Part shown: positions 38,057 through 46,928 of the stretch, one piece after another
Layout of the letters: the number at the start of each line of letters is the position of its first letter
Numbering within the stretch: position 1 is the first letter of the stretch
NCBI RefSeq assembly: GCF_029589495.1
Contig: NZ_JAAIVF010000001.1
Location: forward strand, 62,001-126,000
DNA from: Speluncibacter jeojiensis
Lineage (GTDB): Bacteria; Actinomycetota; Actinomycetes; Mycobacteriales; Mycobacteriaceae
Direction of reading: 5' to 3'
Length of the DNA: 64,000 nt
Program-made: the position numbers and the translations under genes
Notes under the pieces: model-generated
The model's database searches: none
What the model saw: the letters and a program-made list of their open reading frames with translations, nothing else
What the model was told of the DNA's origin: nothing

Positions 38057-39094
38057 TCAGTCGGTCCTCGTCCGCAGATAGTCGCGGACCAGGATCGCCG
38101 CGCTGAGCCTTCGCGCGCCCGACGGCCGCCCCGGGTCGCACCCGGTGAGCAGCGCGATCCGCCGCATCCGGTAGTCGACGGTGTTGGCGTGCAGGTGCAG
38201 CAGTCCGGCCGTGCGCTGCCGGTTCAGGTCGTTGCGCAGGTGCACGCGCAACGTGTCGAGCAGTTCGGGCTTGCGGTCCAGCGGATCGAGCAGCCCGCAC
38301 AGCCGGGTGCGACCGGGACCGGGACGGGTCAGCTGGTATTCCAGCGCGAGTTCGGCGACGCCGTAGAGGCCCGGTGCCCGACCCAGCACCGAGGCCAGCG
38401 CGAGCAGGTCCAGAGCCTGATCCGCCGCGGGCCGCAGCAACGCGGTGGCGGCCTGAACGGCTGCCCCGACGAGCTCGGCCCCGGCCGCCGCCGAGGCTCG
38501 GCGCAGCGCCGCGGCCACCTCGTCGCGACCGGGGGTCCCGGGGAGCAGCACGGTGACGTGGCCCGCATCGGACGACGCCAACAGCGGTGCACCCGAATCG
38601 GTTCCGAGCGCGGTCTGGAGCGCCGTCAGCAGCGGTTCCTGCGCGTCGGCCGCCTGCGTACCGTCGGCCGCGATCACGACCACCAGATACTCGTCGGCGA
38701 CCTCGACACCCCATCGGAGCAGCGTCGAGGACGCGTCCGCGCTGCCGAGCAGCGCACGGACCAGCGCGGCGACGTTCACGGTCCCGTCGGTCCCGTCCAT
38801 GCCGGGCCGCAGCGTCTCCACCGCACACGCAGTCGCGGCGACCACACTGACCTGCTGGGCAAGCGCGAACAACAGGTGGGCGCTGTCCTGGATCCGCTTC
38901 TCGCCCGGCATCATCCGGTCGAGGACGCGGTCGTGGGCGGACTCGATGGCGCAGTGGCAGGCCGAGAGCACCCGTTCGATCGGTACACCGGCGCGCGTCA
39001 TGTCCGCGGCGTGCGACCGGATCGCCGTCAGCTCACCGGCAGTGGGCAGGTGCCCGCGCTCGACCGTGAGCGTGGCCAGTTCCAGGCAGCTCAC
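38057..39094 (-). CDS. PucR/CdaR-type helix-turn-helix regulator, probable frameshift at 5' end
   Basis: The intact frame encodes 345 residues: a helical N-terminal domain (ERVLSACHCAIESAHDRVLDRM), a degenerate central GGDEF-like part, and the PucR C-terminal HTH (LRVHLRNDLNRQRTAGLLHL-HANTVDYRMRRI). It binds DNA in response to an unknown ligand. The intact frame opens at a GTG at 39094, but the natural start is probably the ATG at 39177, seven bases after GGGGAGG. That start opens MSLVHDVRSAADRP and then stops because an 11-base unit is duplicated at 39126-39147. Removing one unit joins both frames into one protein. Confidence 0.7.
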   Translation of the reverse strand: MSCLELATLTVERGHLPTAGELTAIRSHAADMTRAGVPIERVLSACHCAIESAHDRVLDRMMPGEKRIQDSAHLLFALAQQVSVVAATACAVETLRPGMDGTDGTVNVAALVRALLGSADASSTLLRWGVEVADEYLVVVIAADGTQAADAQEPLLTALQTALGTDSGAPLLASSDAGHVTVLLPGTPGRDEVAAALRRASAAAGAELVGAAVQAATALLRPAADQALDLLALASVLGRAPGLYGVAELALEYQLTRPGPGRTRLCGLLDPLDRKPELLDTLRVHLRNDLNRQRTAGLLHLHANTVDYRMRRIALLTGCDPGRPSGARRLSAAILVRDYLRTRTD

Positions 39095-39125
39095 GGCCAG
39101 GCCCCCGGACGGGCCGTCCGACGCC

Positions 39126-39147
39126 GGCCGATCCGCGGCCGATCCGC
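39126..39147. repeat. Tandem 11-base repeat, 2 copies plus partial third
   Basis: GGCCGATCCGC occurs twice in direct tandem and is followed by GGCCGA. It lies between the best ribosome site and the intact frame of the PucR gene. Copy number changes move the frame by two bases, so the repeat can switch expression. Confidence 0.85.
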
Positions 39148-39217
39148 GGCCGACCGCACGTCGTGCACAAGCGACATCGACGATCCTCCCCTTCTCCGCG
39201 CAGACTAGGGTTCTCGG

Positions 39218-39922
39218 TCAGGCCGCCGCGTGGGCGACGCGGGTGTCGATCCGGCCGTCCTGCATGTGCACCGTCGCGTCGACCCCGGTGCGCTGTCCGG
39301 GCGAGAGCGTGTCCAGATCGTGGCTGACCAGCACCGCCGCCAGATTCCGCTCGCGCACCAGGCGCGAGATCAGCGCGACCACGGCGCGGCCCCGTTCGAT
39401 GTCCAGCGCGGACGTCGGTTCGTCGATGAGCAGCAGCGAGGGCTCGCCCATCAACGCGCGGGCGATGTTCACCCGCTGCCGCATGCCGCCGGACAGCTCG
39501 TGCGGGCGGCGCTGCGCGGAGTCGGCCAGACCGACCTCGTCGAGCAGTGCCATCGCCTCGGCGCGATGCTTCGACGGCCGACGCCGGCGGACGTGCGCGG
39601 TCAGCAGCAACTGGTCGAGCGCGGTCAACGACGGCAACAGGTTGTCCTGCTGGAATACGAAGCCGATGTGGTCGCGGCGCACCCGGGCACGGTCCGCGGA
39701 GGACAGCTCCGACACCTCGATGCCGTCGACGACGACCACGCCGGAGTCGGGCGTGACCAGCGTCCCGGCGACCGCGAGCAGGCTGGACTTGCCGGAACCG
39801 GACGGTCCGGTGACGGCGACGAAGTCGCCTGCGCGCACCGATAGGTCGACCGAGTCCAGCGCGGTCAGCCGCTCACGGCCGTCGGGGTAGGTCAGCGTGA
39901 CGTTCGACAGGTTCAGGCTCAT
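39218..39922 (-). CDS. ABC transporter ATP-binding protein (MacB/LolD type)
   Basis: A 234-residue ATPase. Walker A is GPSGSGKSS (about 37), the Q-loop is FVFQQDNLLPSL, the signature is LSGGMRQR and Walker B is LLLIDEPTSALD. It belongs to the LolD/MacB type that energises FtsX-like permeases, and the permease gene lies directly upstream on the same strand. The substrate is unknown; antimicrobial peptide or lipid export is typical. The start is ATG 39922. A 9-base triple repeat sits in the gap between the permease and this gene. Confidence 0.9.
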   Translation of the reverse strand: MSLNLSNVTLTYPDGRERLTALDSVDLSVRAGDFVAVTGPSGSGKSSLLAVAGTLVTPDSGVVVVDGIEVSELSSADRARVRRDHIGFVFQQDNLLPSLTALDQLLLTAHVRRRRPSKHRAEAMALLDEVGLADSAQRRPHELSGGMRQRVNIARALMGEPSLLLIDEPTSALDIERGRAVVALISRLVRERNLAAVLVSHDLDTLSPGQRTGVDATVHMQDGRIDTRVAHAAA

Positions 39923-39941
39923 TGTTTCGGCTCCTCGTCCT

Positions 39942-39968
39942 TCGGTTCGGTCGGTTCGGTCGGTTCGG
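39942..39968. repeat. 9-base tandem repeat, 3 copies
   Basis: TCGGTTCGG is repeated three times without mismatch between the ABC permease stop and the ATPase start. Nine is a multiple of three, so it does not shift frames; in one frame it reads Thr-Glu-Pro repeats on the minus strand. Confidence 0.8.
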
Positions 39969-39974
39969 TTGGAC

Positions 39975-41015
39975 TCAGGCGGACATCGCGACCAGCGGGT
40001 CCACCACGGTGACCTTGCGGACCGCCAGCAGCGCGCCCAGTGCACCGAGCACGGTCATCGCCGCGATCGGCACGACGATGCCGCCGGCCGTGAGGGCGAT
40101 CGGTACGACACCGGCGGCCGCGAGCGCCAGCCCTATGCCCAGGGCCGCGCCGATCGCCTCGCCGAGGACCAGCACCAGCAGTGCCTGGCCGAGCCCGTCG
40201 CGCAGCAGGTACCAGCGGTCGGCGCCCATGGCCCGCACGACGGCGAGGTCGCGCAGCCGCTGGATCGTCCACACCGCGAAGAACGCGCCGACGACCAGCG
40301 CCGAGATGGCCAGCAGCAGTCCCTGCATCGCGAGCAGCGACCCGTGCTCCGAGCCGTACCCCGGCACCGCGGTGGTGGCCTTGTCCATCGGCAGCGCGGT
40401 CGTCCCGGACACCGTCGAGCTGCCGGACATCAACACGACCGCATTGAGACCCTGTGTGTGCGAGATGTCGTTCCAGGTGTCCACCGGTGCGTAGACGACC
40501 GGCGTGTGGGCGTAGGAGCCCGTGTCGCCGATGCCGTCGACCCGTAGGGTCACCCCGCCGGCGGTCACCGTGTCGCCGATGCTCACGCCCAGGTCGTCCG
40601 CGGTGGTCGAGTCGAGCATCAACCCGCCGGAGTTGGGCTGCGACCCGTCGGCTGCGCCCGGCATCAGTCGCGGATCGGCACCGAACACCGCTGCCGCCGT
40701 GGCCTTTCCGTCGTGCATCAGACGGGTGGTGGTCACGCCGAGCTCGGCCACATCGCCGGGGTGCTGCTGTCGCAGCGCGGCGACCTCGGCGTCGCCGAGC
40801 GTGGACTCCGACAGTGTCGGCGCCTGGCCGTCGATGCCCGACTGCAGCACCAGGGTCTGGCCGGGCAGCCGCGTGATCGCGGAGATCGACTGACTCTGCA
40901 ATCCGTTGGTGAGCGCGGACAGCGCGACCACCATGAACGTCATCATCGCGATCACCGACACGATGAGCGCGAAGCGTCCCTTGGCGTACTTGATGTCACG
41001 GATACCGATGAACAT
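39975..41015 (-). CDS. FtsX/MacB-type ABC permease
   Basis: A 346-residue permease with one N-terminal helix (residues 15-38, ALIVSVIAMMTFMVVALSAL), a large extracytoplasmic domain (about 45-225) and three C-terminal helices (LLLAISALVVGAFFAVWTIQ, ALLVLVLGEAIGAALGIGLA, AAMTVLGALGALLAV). This FtsX topology is typical for MacB-like exporters. I chose the ATG at 41015, nine bases after AGGAGG. It is divergent from the two-component system, which probably controls it. Confidence 0.87.
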   Translation of the reverse strand: MFIGIRDIKYAKGRFALIVSVIAMMTFMVVALSALTNGLQSQSISAITRLPGQTLVLQSGIDGQAPTLSESTLGDAEVAALRQQHPGDVAELGVTTTRLMHDGKATAAAVFGADPRLMPGAADGSQPNSGGLMLDSTTADDLGVSIGDTVTAGGVTLRVDGIGDTGSYAHTPVVYAPVDTWNDISHTQGLNAVVLMSGSSTVSGTTALPMDKATTAVPGYGSEHGSLLAMQGLLLAISALVVGAFFAVWTIQRLRDLAVVRAMGADRWYLLRDGLGQALLVLVLGEAIGAALGIGLALAAAGVVPIALTAGGIVVPIAAMTVLGALGALLAVRKVTVVDPLVAMSA

Positions 41016-41205
41016 CGGCGTCAACCTCCTGGCTAGCCGGCAGACGCGGGGCGAGCCACGTCAACTGTTGCCATCCAGCATCGTTTCCCGAGGTCAACGG
41101 CACATCGGTGCGCGGATGGGTCTTTCGCCGTCATCGGGTTGACGTCCGTATCCATCAAAAGTCGTAGACGCGGCGACGACCGCGGATTCCACCCATACTG
41201 GACGC

Positions 41206-42468
41206 GTGCAGTCCCCCATCGAGAGTCCCGAGCGCACCGCCGAGGCCGACCGGTACGTGCTGATCGCCGGGCACGTGCTGTTCACCGTGCTGCTGGCCAT
41301 CGGCACCATCCGGGCGGTGCTCACCACGTCGACCGAGTGGGCGCCGATCTGCGCGGCGGTGGTGACCGCCCTCTGGTACTGCGCCGGCGCCGTGTGGGCG
41401 TCGCGGCAGCCGGGCGCGCTGATCCCCCGGCTGTGGCTGCTGGGGCTGATCGTGTTGTGGTTCGGGCTGATCAGCCTTTCCTCGGAGTTCATCTGGCTCG
41501 CGTTCCTGCTGGCGATGCTCATCTGGCATCTGTTTCCGCCGCGCGCCGCACTCCCGCTGGTGATCACGGTGACCGTCGCCACCGTCGTCGCGTTCGGAAT
41601 CCACCAGGGGCAGTGGGTGATCGGCGCGATCCTGGGACCCACGGTCGGCATCGCCTCGGCCGTCGTGATGACCGGTGTGTACCAGGGGCTGCGCGCGCAG
41701 TCCGAGGAACGCCGGCGGCTGCTGCAGGAGTTGATGGCCACCCAGCAGGCGCTGGCGGCTCGCGAAAGGGAGGCGGGCATGCTGGGCGAGCGTGAGCGCC
41801 TGGCCCGCGAGATCCACGACACCGTCGGACAGAGCCTGGCCAGTGTTGCGCTGCTGTTGCGGGCCGCGCTGGCCCCGGCGAAATCCGATGACCCGCAGTC
41901 GGAACGGGATAACCAGTTGCGGACCGCGCTCGAGACGACGCTGGCGGCGCTCGCCGAGACCCGGCAGTTCATCCGCGGCCTCGATCCTGTCGCCATCGAA
42001 CGCAACGGGCTGACGCAGGCACTGGGCGCGCTCGCGCAGGAGAGCACCGAGTTGGGCCTGCCCACCGAGTTCCGGCACGACGGCGCTGTCCGCACGCTCG
42101 ACACCTCGGTGCAGGTGGCGTTGCTGCGTGCCGCCCAGGAGGCCATGTCGAACGCGCGCAAACACGCCCGCGCCCGGCACGCCACCATCACGCTCACCTT
42201 CCAGGGCGACGAGATCAGCATCGACATCGTCGACGACGGCGCCGGCTTCGACCCGGCCGCGGTCGGCGGGATCCGCGCGGACGGCTCCGGCTATGGTCTG
42301 ACCTCGATGCGCGCACGGATCACCGAGAGAGGCGGCGAGTTGACCATCGAATCCGAGCCCGGCCGCGGCACCGCGGTGCGCGCCACCGTCCCCGTCGAAC
42401 CCGCGCCGATCGAACCTGCGGCGGCCGAACCCTCTTCCGCGGACGAGCGTCCGGGGGTGCCGTCGTGA
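41206..42468 (+). CDS. NarL-type sensor histidine kinase
   Basis: A 420-residue kinase. Up to six hydrophobic segments fill residues 18-160, with almost no extracytoplasmic loop, so it senses the membrane or a membrane partner (bacitracin-type intramembrane sensing). The HisKA_3 phosphoacceptor is His204 in AREIHDTVGQSLASV. The ATPase part has NARKHARARH and DDGAGFDP and GYGLTSMRARI. The response regulator overlaps its stop by GTGA. It is divergent from an ABC exporter, a classic arrangement for antibiotic-peptide sensing. Confidence 0.9.
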   Translation: MQSPIESPERTAEADRYVLIAGHVLFTVLLAIGTIRAVLTTSTEWAPICAAVVTALWYCAGAVWASRQPGALIPRLWLLGLIVLWFGLISLSSEFIWLAFLLAMLIWHLFPPRAALPLVITVTVATVVAFGIHQGQWVIGAILGPTVGIASAVVMTGVYQGLRAQSEERRRLLQELMATQQALAAREREAGMLGERERLAREIHDTVGQSLASVALLLRAALAPAKSDDPQSERDNQLRTALETTLAALAETRQFIRGLDPVAIERNGLTQALGALAQESTELGLPTEFRHDGAVRTLDTSVQVALLRAAQEAMSNARKHARARHATITLTFQGDEISIDIVDDGAGFDPAAVGGIRADGSGYGLTSMRARITERGGELTIESEPGRGTAVRATVPVEPAPIEPAAAEPSSADERPGVPS

Positions 42469-43082
42469 TCCGGCTGCTGCTCGTCGACGACCATCCGGTG
42501 GTGCGGGCCGGGCTGCGCGCGGTGCTCGAGCCCGCCGAGGGGCTCGAATTGGCCGGGGAGGCAGGCAATGCCGTCGACGCGGTAGCCCGCGCGGGGGTCG
42601 GTGACGTGGACGTGGTGCTGATGGACCTGCGACTCGGCGACGGCGCGGACGGCGTGCAGGCCACCAAGATGATCCGCGCACTTCCCGATCCGCCGCACGT
42701 GCTGATCCTGACCACCTACGACACCGACGCCGACATCCTCCGTGCCGTCCAGGCCGGCGCGACCGGATACCTGCTCAAGGACGCCGATCCGAACGAGCTG
42801 ATCCGCGCTATCCGCGCGGCAGCCGAGGGCGAGACCGTCCTCGCTCCCCCTGTCGCCTCGCGACTGCTCGGACGGATGCAGTCGCCCGACACGGCGCTGA
42901 CCGCCCGCGAACTCGAGATCGTCGGGCGCCTCGCGCACGGCGACTCGAACCGCGACATCGCCCGCGCACTGACGATCTCGGAGGCGACCGTCAAGTCGCA
43001 CCTGGTGCACATCTTCGGCAAGCTCGGCGTGGACAGCCGCACGAAGGTCGTCGTCGAGGCGCGCAAACGCGGGCTGCTGTGA
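42465..43082 (+). CDS. LuxR/NarL-family response regulator
   Basis: A 205-residue response regulator. The receiver has Asp9-Asp10, the phosphoacceptor Asp54 in VVLMDLRLGD and Lys in GYLLKDADP. The LuxR-type HTH is at residues 140-205 (LTARELEIVGRLAHGDSNRD, IARALTISEATVKSHLVHIF). The GTG start overlaps the kinase stop, so the two are translationally coupled. Its likely target is the divergent ABC exporter. Confidence 0.92.
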   Translation: MIRLLLVDDHPVVRAGLRAVLEPAEGLELAGEAGNAVDAVARAGVGDVDVVLMDLRLGDGADGVQATKMIRALPDPPHVLILTTYDTDADILRAVQAGATGYLLKDADPNELIRAIRAAAEGETVLAPPVASRLLGRMQSPDTALTARELEIVGRLAHGDSNRDIARALTISEATVKSHLVHIFGKLGVDSRTKVVVEARKRGLL

Positions 43083-43124
43083 GAGCGGCAGTGCCCGCGT
43101 TCGGCGACCGGGACTGATCGCCCG

Positions 43125-43547
43125 TCAGTTCAGGATCTCGCCGCCCCCGTCCGAGAGGAGCGTCGACAAGCGCTCCCGCCAGGCCTGCAGTTGGTCGGGG
43201 GTCAGTCGTGTCCAGTCGGTGATCTCGCCGACGATGCGCAGTGGGGCGCCGCTGCGGTACGACCGGGTCGGGTTGCCGGGGAACTTCTTGTCGGTCACGT
43301 TCGGGTCGTTCTCGAACTCTCCCGTCGGCTCCACCGCGTACACCCGCGGAAGCGCTTCGCCCGCGGTGAGTTCCGCGGCGATCTCCGCCGCGAGGCCGGC
43401 TCCGTCGACGAGCGCGGTGAAGTAGATGTGGTTCATCACGATCTCGGGACGGTAGTTCGATCTGCGGCCTGCCGTGAGGAGCTCGCCGACCCGCAGGTCC
43501 GCGATCGTGCCGTGGAAGAACGGTCCCTCGTCGAGCACTCCGGGCAT
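43125..43547 (-). CDS. arr: Rifampin ADP-ribosyltransferase (Arr)
   Basis: A 140-residue homologue of Arr, which ADP-ribosylates the ansamycin C23 hydroxyl and gives rifampicin resistance. The signature blocks are present: PFFHGTIADLRVGELLTAG near the N-terminus, NHIYFTAL, and PTGEFENDPNVTDKKFPGNP with SYR after it. The length equals the M. smegmatis enzyme. It starts at ATG 43547. It lies alone between the two-component system and a broken dehydrogenase. Conservation of the core residues suggests it is active; chromosomal arr is common in environmental actinomycetes. Confidence 0.88.
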   Translation of the reverse strand: MPGVLDEGPFFHGTIADLRVGELLTAGRRSNYRPEIVMNHIYFTALVDGAGLAAEIAAELTAGEALPRVYAVEPTGEFENDPNVTDKKFPGNPTRSYRSGAPLRIVGEITDWTRLTPDQLQAWRERLSTLLSDGGGEILN

Positions 43548-43664
43548 CTGTGATCCTCTCGTCCGCCGGGCTGGACGAGCGAGTCTGCCTCATCACCCGG
43601 GCCTTGCCGCAAGTCCCCGTGCCGGCCGTATCCTGAAGGTGAGGCGACGGCATGACGTCGGTTC

Positions 43665-43857
43665 TCATGCCTCCGGTACCAGCACGAACTTCCCCGGCGC
43701 TCCCGCCGCGAGATCGCGGTAGGTCTCCACCGCCGCGGAGAGCGGTCGCGCAAAGACATTCACGGGCGGTTCGAGGTCGCCCGACTCGAACATCGGACGC
43801 AGCGCGTCGAGGCCGGCGACGCCCGCAATCGTGTCGTGCAGAGCCGAGTTCACCCCG
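43665..43857 (-). pseudogene. C-terminal remnant of a medium-chain dehydrogenase
   Basis: About 60 residues, TIAGVAGLDALRPMFESGDL, then AVETYRDLAAGAPGKFVLVP, match the C-terminus of quinone oxidoreductase/zinc-independent alcohol dehydrogenases. Nothing upstream on this strand continues the fold. On the opposite strand, about 43842-43890, VPRTPGRDFAGV resembles the N-terminal region of the same family, so the locus is rearranged. It is not functional. Confidence 0.5.
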
Positions 43858-44106
43858 CGACCGTGCCGCGCACCCCGGGCCGCGACTTCGCCGGTGTCGG
43901 GGCCGGCATGGCGGCTTCCGTCGCGGGCGCGCAGCGGAGGCGGAGCGCCGCGGCTTCGGCCGTACATCAGGTCGTTCGGGCAACCGCTCGGCCAGAAAGG
44001 ATTCGAGGTCGTCGACACGTTCTCCTGCCGCGCCTTTGACACCTATGCACCGTTCAACCGCGATGACCAATTCAGGCGGCCGCGTCGGTCCGCCGGATGT
44101 GCACGC

Positions 44107-45966
44107 TCAGTCGATCGTGAGGTCCGGCTCCGGCACCCACCGGGCGGCACCCCTGTCGGCGGACGAGGCGAAGGCCGCGTACGCGCGCAGGGCGGGCGAG
44201 ATCCGTCGAACGCGGCCTCGGGGGCGGTAGCCGCCCGCCGATGCCGATCCTGCGCGGCGGTGTTCGAGTTCGTCATCGGTGACGTCCAGGTCGAGGCGGC
44301 GGCCGGGGATGTCGATGGTCACGAGGTCGCCGTCCTGGATCAATGCGATCGGCCCTCCGGCAGCAGCCTCGGGCGAGACGTGACCGACGGACAGTCCCGA
44401 GGTGCCGCCGGAGAACCGCCCGTCGGTGATCAGTGCGCAGTGTCCGCCGAGTCCGCGGCCCTTGAGGAACGATGTGGGCTGCAACATTTCCTGCATGCCG
44501 GGGCCGCCCCGCGGGCCCTCGTAGCGGATGACCACGGCGTCGCCGGACCGGACGCGTCCGGAAAGGATCGCCTCGACGGCGTCTTCCTGCGATTCGAGGA
44601 CCACGGCCGGTCCGGTGAAACGCAGGATCGACTCGTCCACGCCGGCCGTCTTGACGACGCATCCGTCCGGAGCGAGGTTGCCGCGCAGCACCGCCAGTCC
44701 GCCGTCGGAGGAGTGCGCGTGGGCCACATCGCGGATGCACCCTTGGGCCGCATCGAGATCGAGTGTGTCCCACCGCTCGGACTGGGAGAACGCCTCGGCC
44801 GACCGCACGCAGCCGGGTGCCGCATGGAAGAGGTCGAGTGCCTCGCGCGTCGGACCACCGCCCCGGACGTCCCAGTCGCGCAGCCAGCCTGCAAGCGTGT
44901 CACTGTGGATCGAGCCCACATCATGATGGAGCAATCCGGCGCGATCGAGTTCGCCGAGAAGCGCCGGGACACCGCCGGCGCGGTGCACGTCCTCGACGAG
45001 ATAGTCGCCGTTCGGGGCGATCTTGCTCAGGCACGGTGTGCGGCGGGAGATCGCGTCGATGTCGTCCAGGGTGAAATCCAGTTCGGCCTCGTGCGCAGCC
45101 GCGAGCAGGTGCAGGATCGTGTTCGTCGAACCGCCCATCGCGATGTCCATCGTCATGGCGTTCTCGAACGCGGCCCCGCCGGCGATGGCCCGCGGAAGGA
45201 CTCGGGCGTCGTGCTCGTCGTAGTACCGGCGTGCGAGATCCATGATCACTTGCCCGCTCCGCTCGTAAAGCGCCCGCCGGGCAGTGTGCGTCGCCAGCGT
45301 CGTGCCGTTACCCGGCAGCGCCAAGCCCAACGCCTCGGTGAGGCAGTTCATGGAGTTCGCGGTGAACATTCCCGAACACGAACCGCATGTCGGACATGCA
45401 TTTTCCTCGATACGCAGCAGATCCGCATCCGACACGTTGTCGTCCGCCGCGGCCGACATCGACGAGATCAGATGCTGCCGTGGGCGCACGGTGCCGTCGA
45501 CGAGTGTCGCGGTACCGCCCTCCATCGGCCCTCCCGAGACGAAGACCGTCGGGACGTCCAGGCGCAGGGCCGCCATCAACATCCCAGGAGTGATCTTGTC
45601 GCAGTTGGAGATACACACCAGGGCATCGGCGCAGTGCGCATTGACCATGTACTCCACCGAATCCGCGATCAGTTCCCGGGAGGGCAGCGAGTAGAGCATC
45701 CCGCCATGGCCCATGGCGATACCGTCGTCGACGGCGATGGTGTTGAACTCGCGCGGGATGCCGCCCGCCGACCGGATCGCGTCCGAGACGATCCGCCCCA
45801 CCGGTTGCAGGTGCGTGTGGCCGGGGACGAACTCGGCGAAACTGTTCGCCACGGCGACGATCGGCTTTCCGAAATCGGATCCGTCGACTCCCGCGGCACG
45901 CAGCAGGGCGCGGGCGCCGACCATGTTGCGGCCGTGGGTGATGGTTCGAGAGCGCAGTGTGGGCAT
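44107..45966 (-). CDS. ilvD: Dihydroxy-acid dehydratase, E. coli type
   Basis: A 619-residue Fe-S dehydratase for branched-chain amino acid synthesis. The 4Fe-4S cysteines are in [18 protein letters not shown] and [11 protein letters not shown]. The sequence tracks E. coli IlvD closely ([14 protein letters not shown] at the start, [37 protein letters not shown] near the end), and the length fits, whereas mycobacterial IlvD is shorter (about 575) and of another branch. It may be a second, acquired copy. It is divergent from an XRE regulator with an operator-like dyad between them. Confidence 0.9.
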   Translation of the reverse strand: MPTLRSRTITHGRNMVGARALLRAAGVDGSDFGKPIVAVANSFAEFVPGHTHLQPVGRIVSDAIRSAGGIPREFNTIAVDDGIAMGHGGMLYSLPSRELIADSVEYMVNAHCADALVCISNCDKITPGMLMAALRLDVPTVFVSGGPMEGGTATLVDGTVRPRQHLISSMSAAADDNVSDADLLRIEENACPTCGSCSGMFTANSMNCLTEALGLALPGNGTTLATHTARRALYERSGQVIMDLARRYYDEHDARVLPRAIAGGAAFENAMTMDIAMGGSTNTILHLLAAAHEAELDFTLDDIDAISRRTPCLSKIAPNGDYLVEDVHRAGGVPALLGELDRAGLLHHDVGSIHSDTLAGWLRDWDVRGGGPTREALDLFHAAPGCVRSAEAFSQSERWDTLDLDAAQGCIRDVAHAHSSDGGLAVLRGNLAPDGCVVKTAGVDESILRFTGPAVVLESQEDAVEAILSGRVRSGDAVVIRYEGPRGGPGMQEMLQPTSFLKGRGLGGHCALITDGRFSGGTSGLSVGHVSPEAAAGGPIALIQDGDLVTIDIPGRRLDLDVTDDELEHRRAGSASAGGYRPRGRVRRISPALRAYAAFASSADRGAARWVPEPDLTID

Positions 45967-46009
45967 ACGTCCATTCCGCCATCGGCGCGGTCGTGGAGGA
46001 AGACTGCGC

Positions 46010-46038
46010 GGATGCTAGTAGTGAGACTGCTAGCATCC
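46010..46038. promoter_or_regulatory. Operator-like inverted repeat, ilvD/XRE
   Basis: GGATGCTAG and CTAGCATCC, perfect 9-base arms with an 11-base spacer, end four bases before the XRE regulator start and about 44 bases from the ilvD start. A bound dimer would control both. Confidence 0.65.
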
Positions 46039-46042
46039 GCCG

Positions 46043-46894
46043 ATGGGCCAGAACCCCGGCAAGATGGCCGAACTCGGTGCGTTCCTGCGCAGTCGTCGCG
46101 AGCAACTCGACCGCGCCGCCTTCGACCTGCCCCCACTCGGGCGCAGTCGCACACCCGGCCTGCGCCGCGAGGAGATCGCCTATCGCGCGGGGGTCAGCAT
46201 CACCTGGTACACATGGCTCGAACAGGGTCGTGACATCAACCCGTCACGGCAGGTCCTCGACGCCCTGGCCGTCACCCTGCGTCTGTCGGCCGCAGAACAG
46301 GACTACCTGTACACGCTCGCGGGATACACGCCGGCTTCCGCCGCCGGTCCCCTCCTACCGTCCGCGCTGCCTGCACATCTGCAGCGGCTGCTCGACGCCC
46401 AGCTTCCGTCTCCGGCGTTCGCCGTCTCCCCGGACTGGACCATCACCGGCTGGAACGGCGCCTACGAGGCGCTGTATCCGGGGGTGGCCACCGTCGCGCC
46501 CGAGGACCGGAACCTGCTGCAGTTGATCTTCACCGATCCGTACGTGCGCGATCTGCTGCCGGACTGGGAGGTCATGAGCAGGCGGTTCCTCGCCGAGTAC
46601 CGCGGCTCGGCCGGGCCGCTGCTGGGCCAGGCTGTGCACGTCGCGCTGGTCAAACGGATCATCGCCACGAGCGGGGACTTCGAGCGCGCGTGGCAGGCGC
46701 ACCGGGTCGAGAGATTCGAATCCCGCGAACGCCGGTTCCTGCATCCGGTGGCCGGTGAGCTGGTGTTCGAGCACCACCGGCTCATCCCCTCGGACCTGCC
46801 GGACGTCCACCTCGTCGTCTACCTGGCCGACCACCGCGGCGACACGGCGGCGAAGATGCGACAACTGTTGGCGGCAGGCGAAGTCACGACCTGA
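46043..46894 (+). CDS. XRE-family regulator with MmyB-like ligand domain
   Basis: A 283-residue regulator. The N-terminal HTH (about 8-85: LGAFLRSRREQLDRAAFDLP, RRTPGLRREEIAYRAGVSIT, WYTWLEQGRDINPSRQVLDA) is followed by an MmyB-like PAS-type domain (about 110-275: FAVSPDWTITGWNGAYEALY, LIFTDPYVRDLLPDW). MmyB domains bind fatty-acyl ligands in Streptomyces relatives. It is divergent from ilvD and probably represses it through the dyad at 46010-46038. Confidence 0.88.
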   Translation: MGQNPGKMAELGAFLRSRREQLDRAAFDLPPLGRSRTPGLRREEIAYRAGVSITWYTWLEQGRDINPSRQVLDALAVTLRLSAAEQDYLYTLAGYTPASAAGPLLPSALPAHLQRLLDAQLPSPAFAVSPDWTITGWNGAYEALYPGVATVAPEDRNLLQLIFTDPYVRDLLPDWEVMSRRFLAEYRGSAGPLLGQAVHVALVKRIIATSGDFERAWQAHRVERFESRERRFLHPVAGELVFEHHRLIPSDLPDVHLVVYLADHRGDTAAKMRQLLAAGEVTT

Positions 46895-46928
46895 CCGCGA
46901 ACCCGGCGGCCCGCTTCCACGGGGGCGC

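Noticed and set aside
39942..39968. Possible CRISPR-type array
   Set aside because: Units are 9 bases, directly adjacent and without spacers. No array of spaced repeats was seen anywhere.
39923..39974. Thr-Glu-Pro repeat as a C-terminal extension of the ABC permease
   Set aside because: It is in a different frame from the permease, whose stop follows the usual VDPLVAMSA end.
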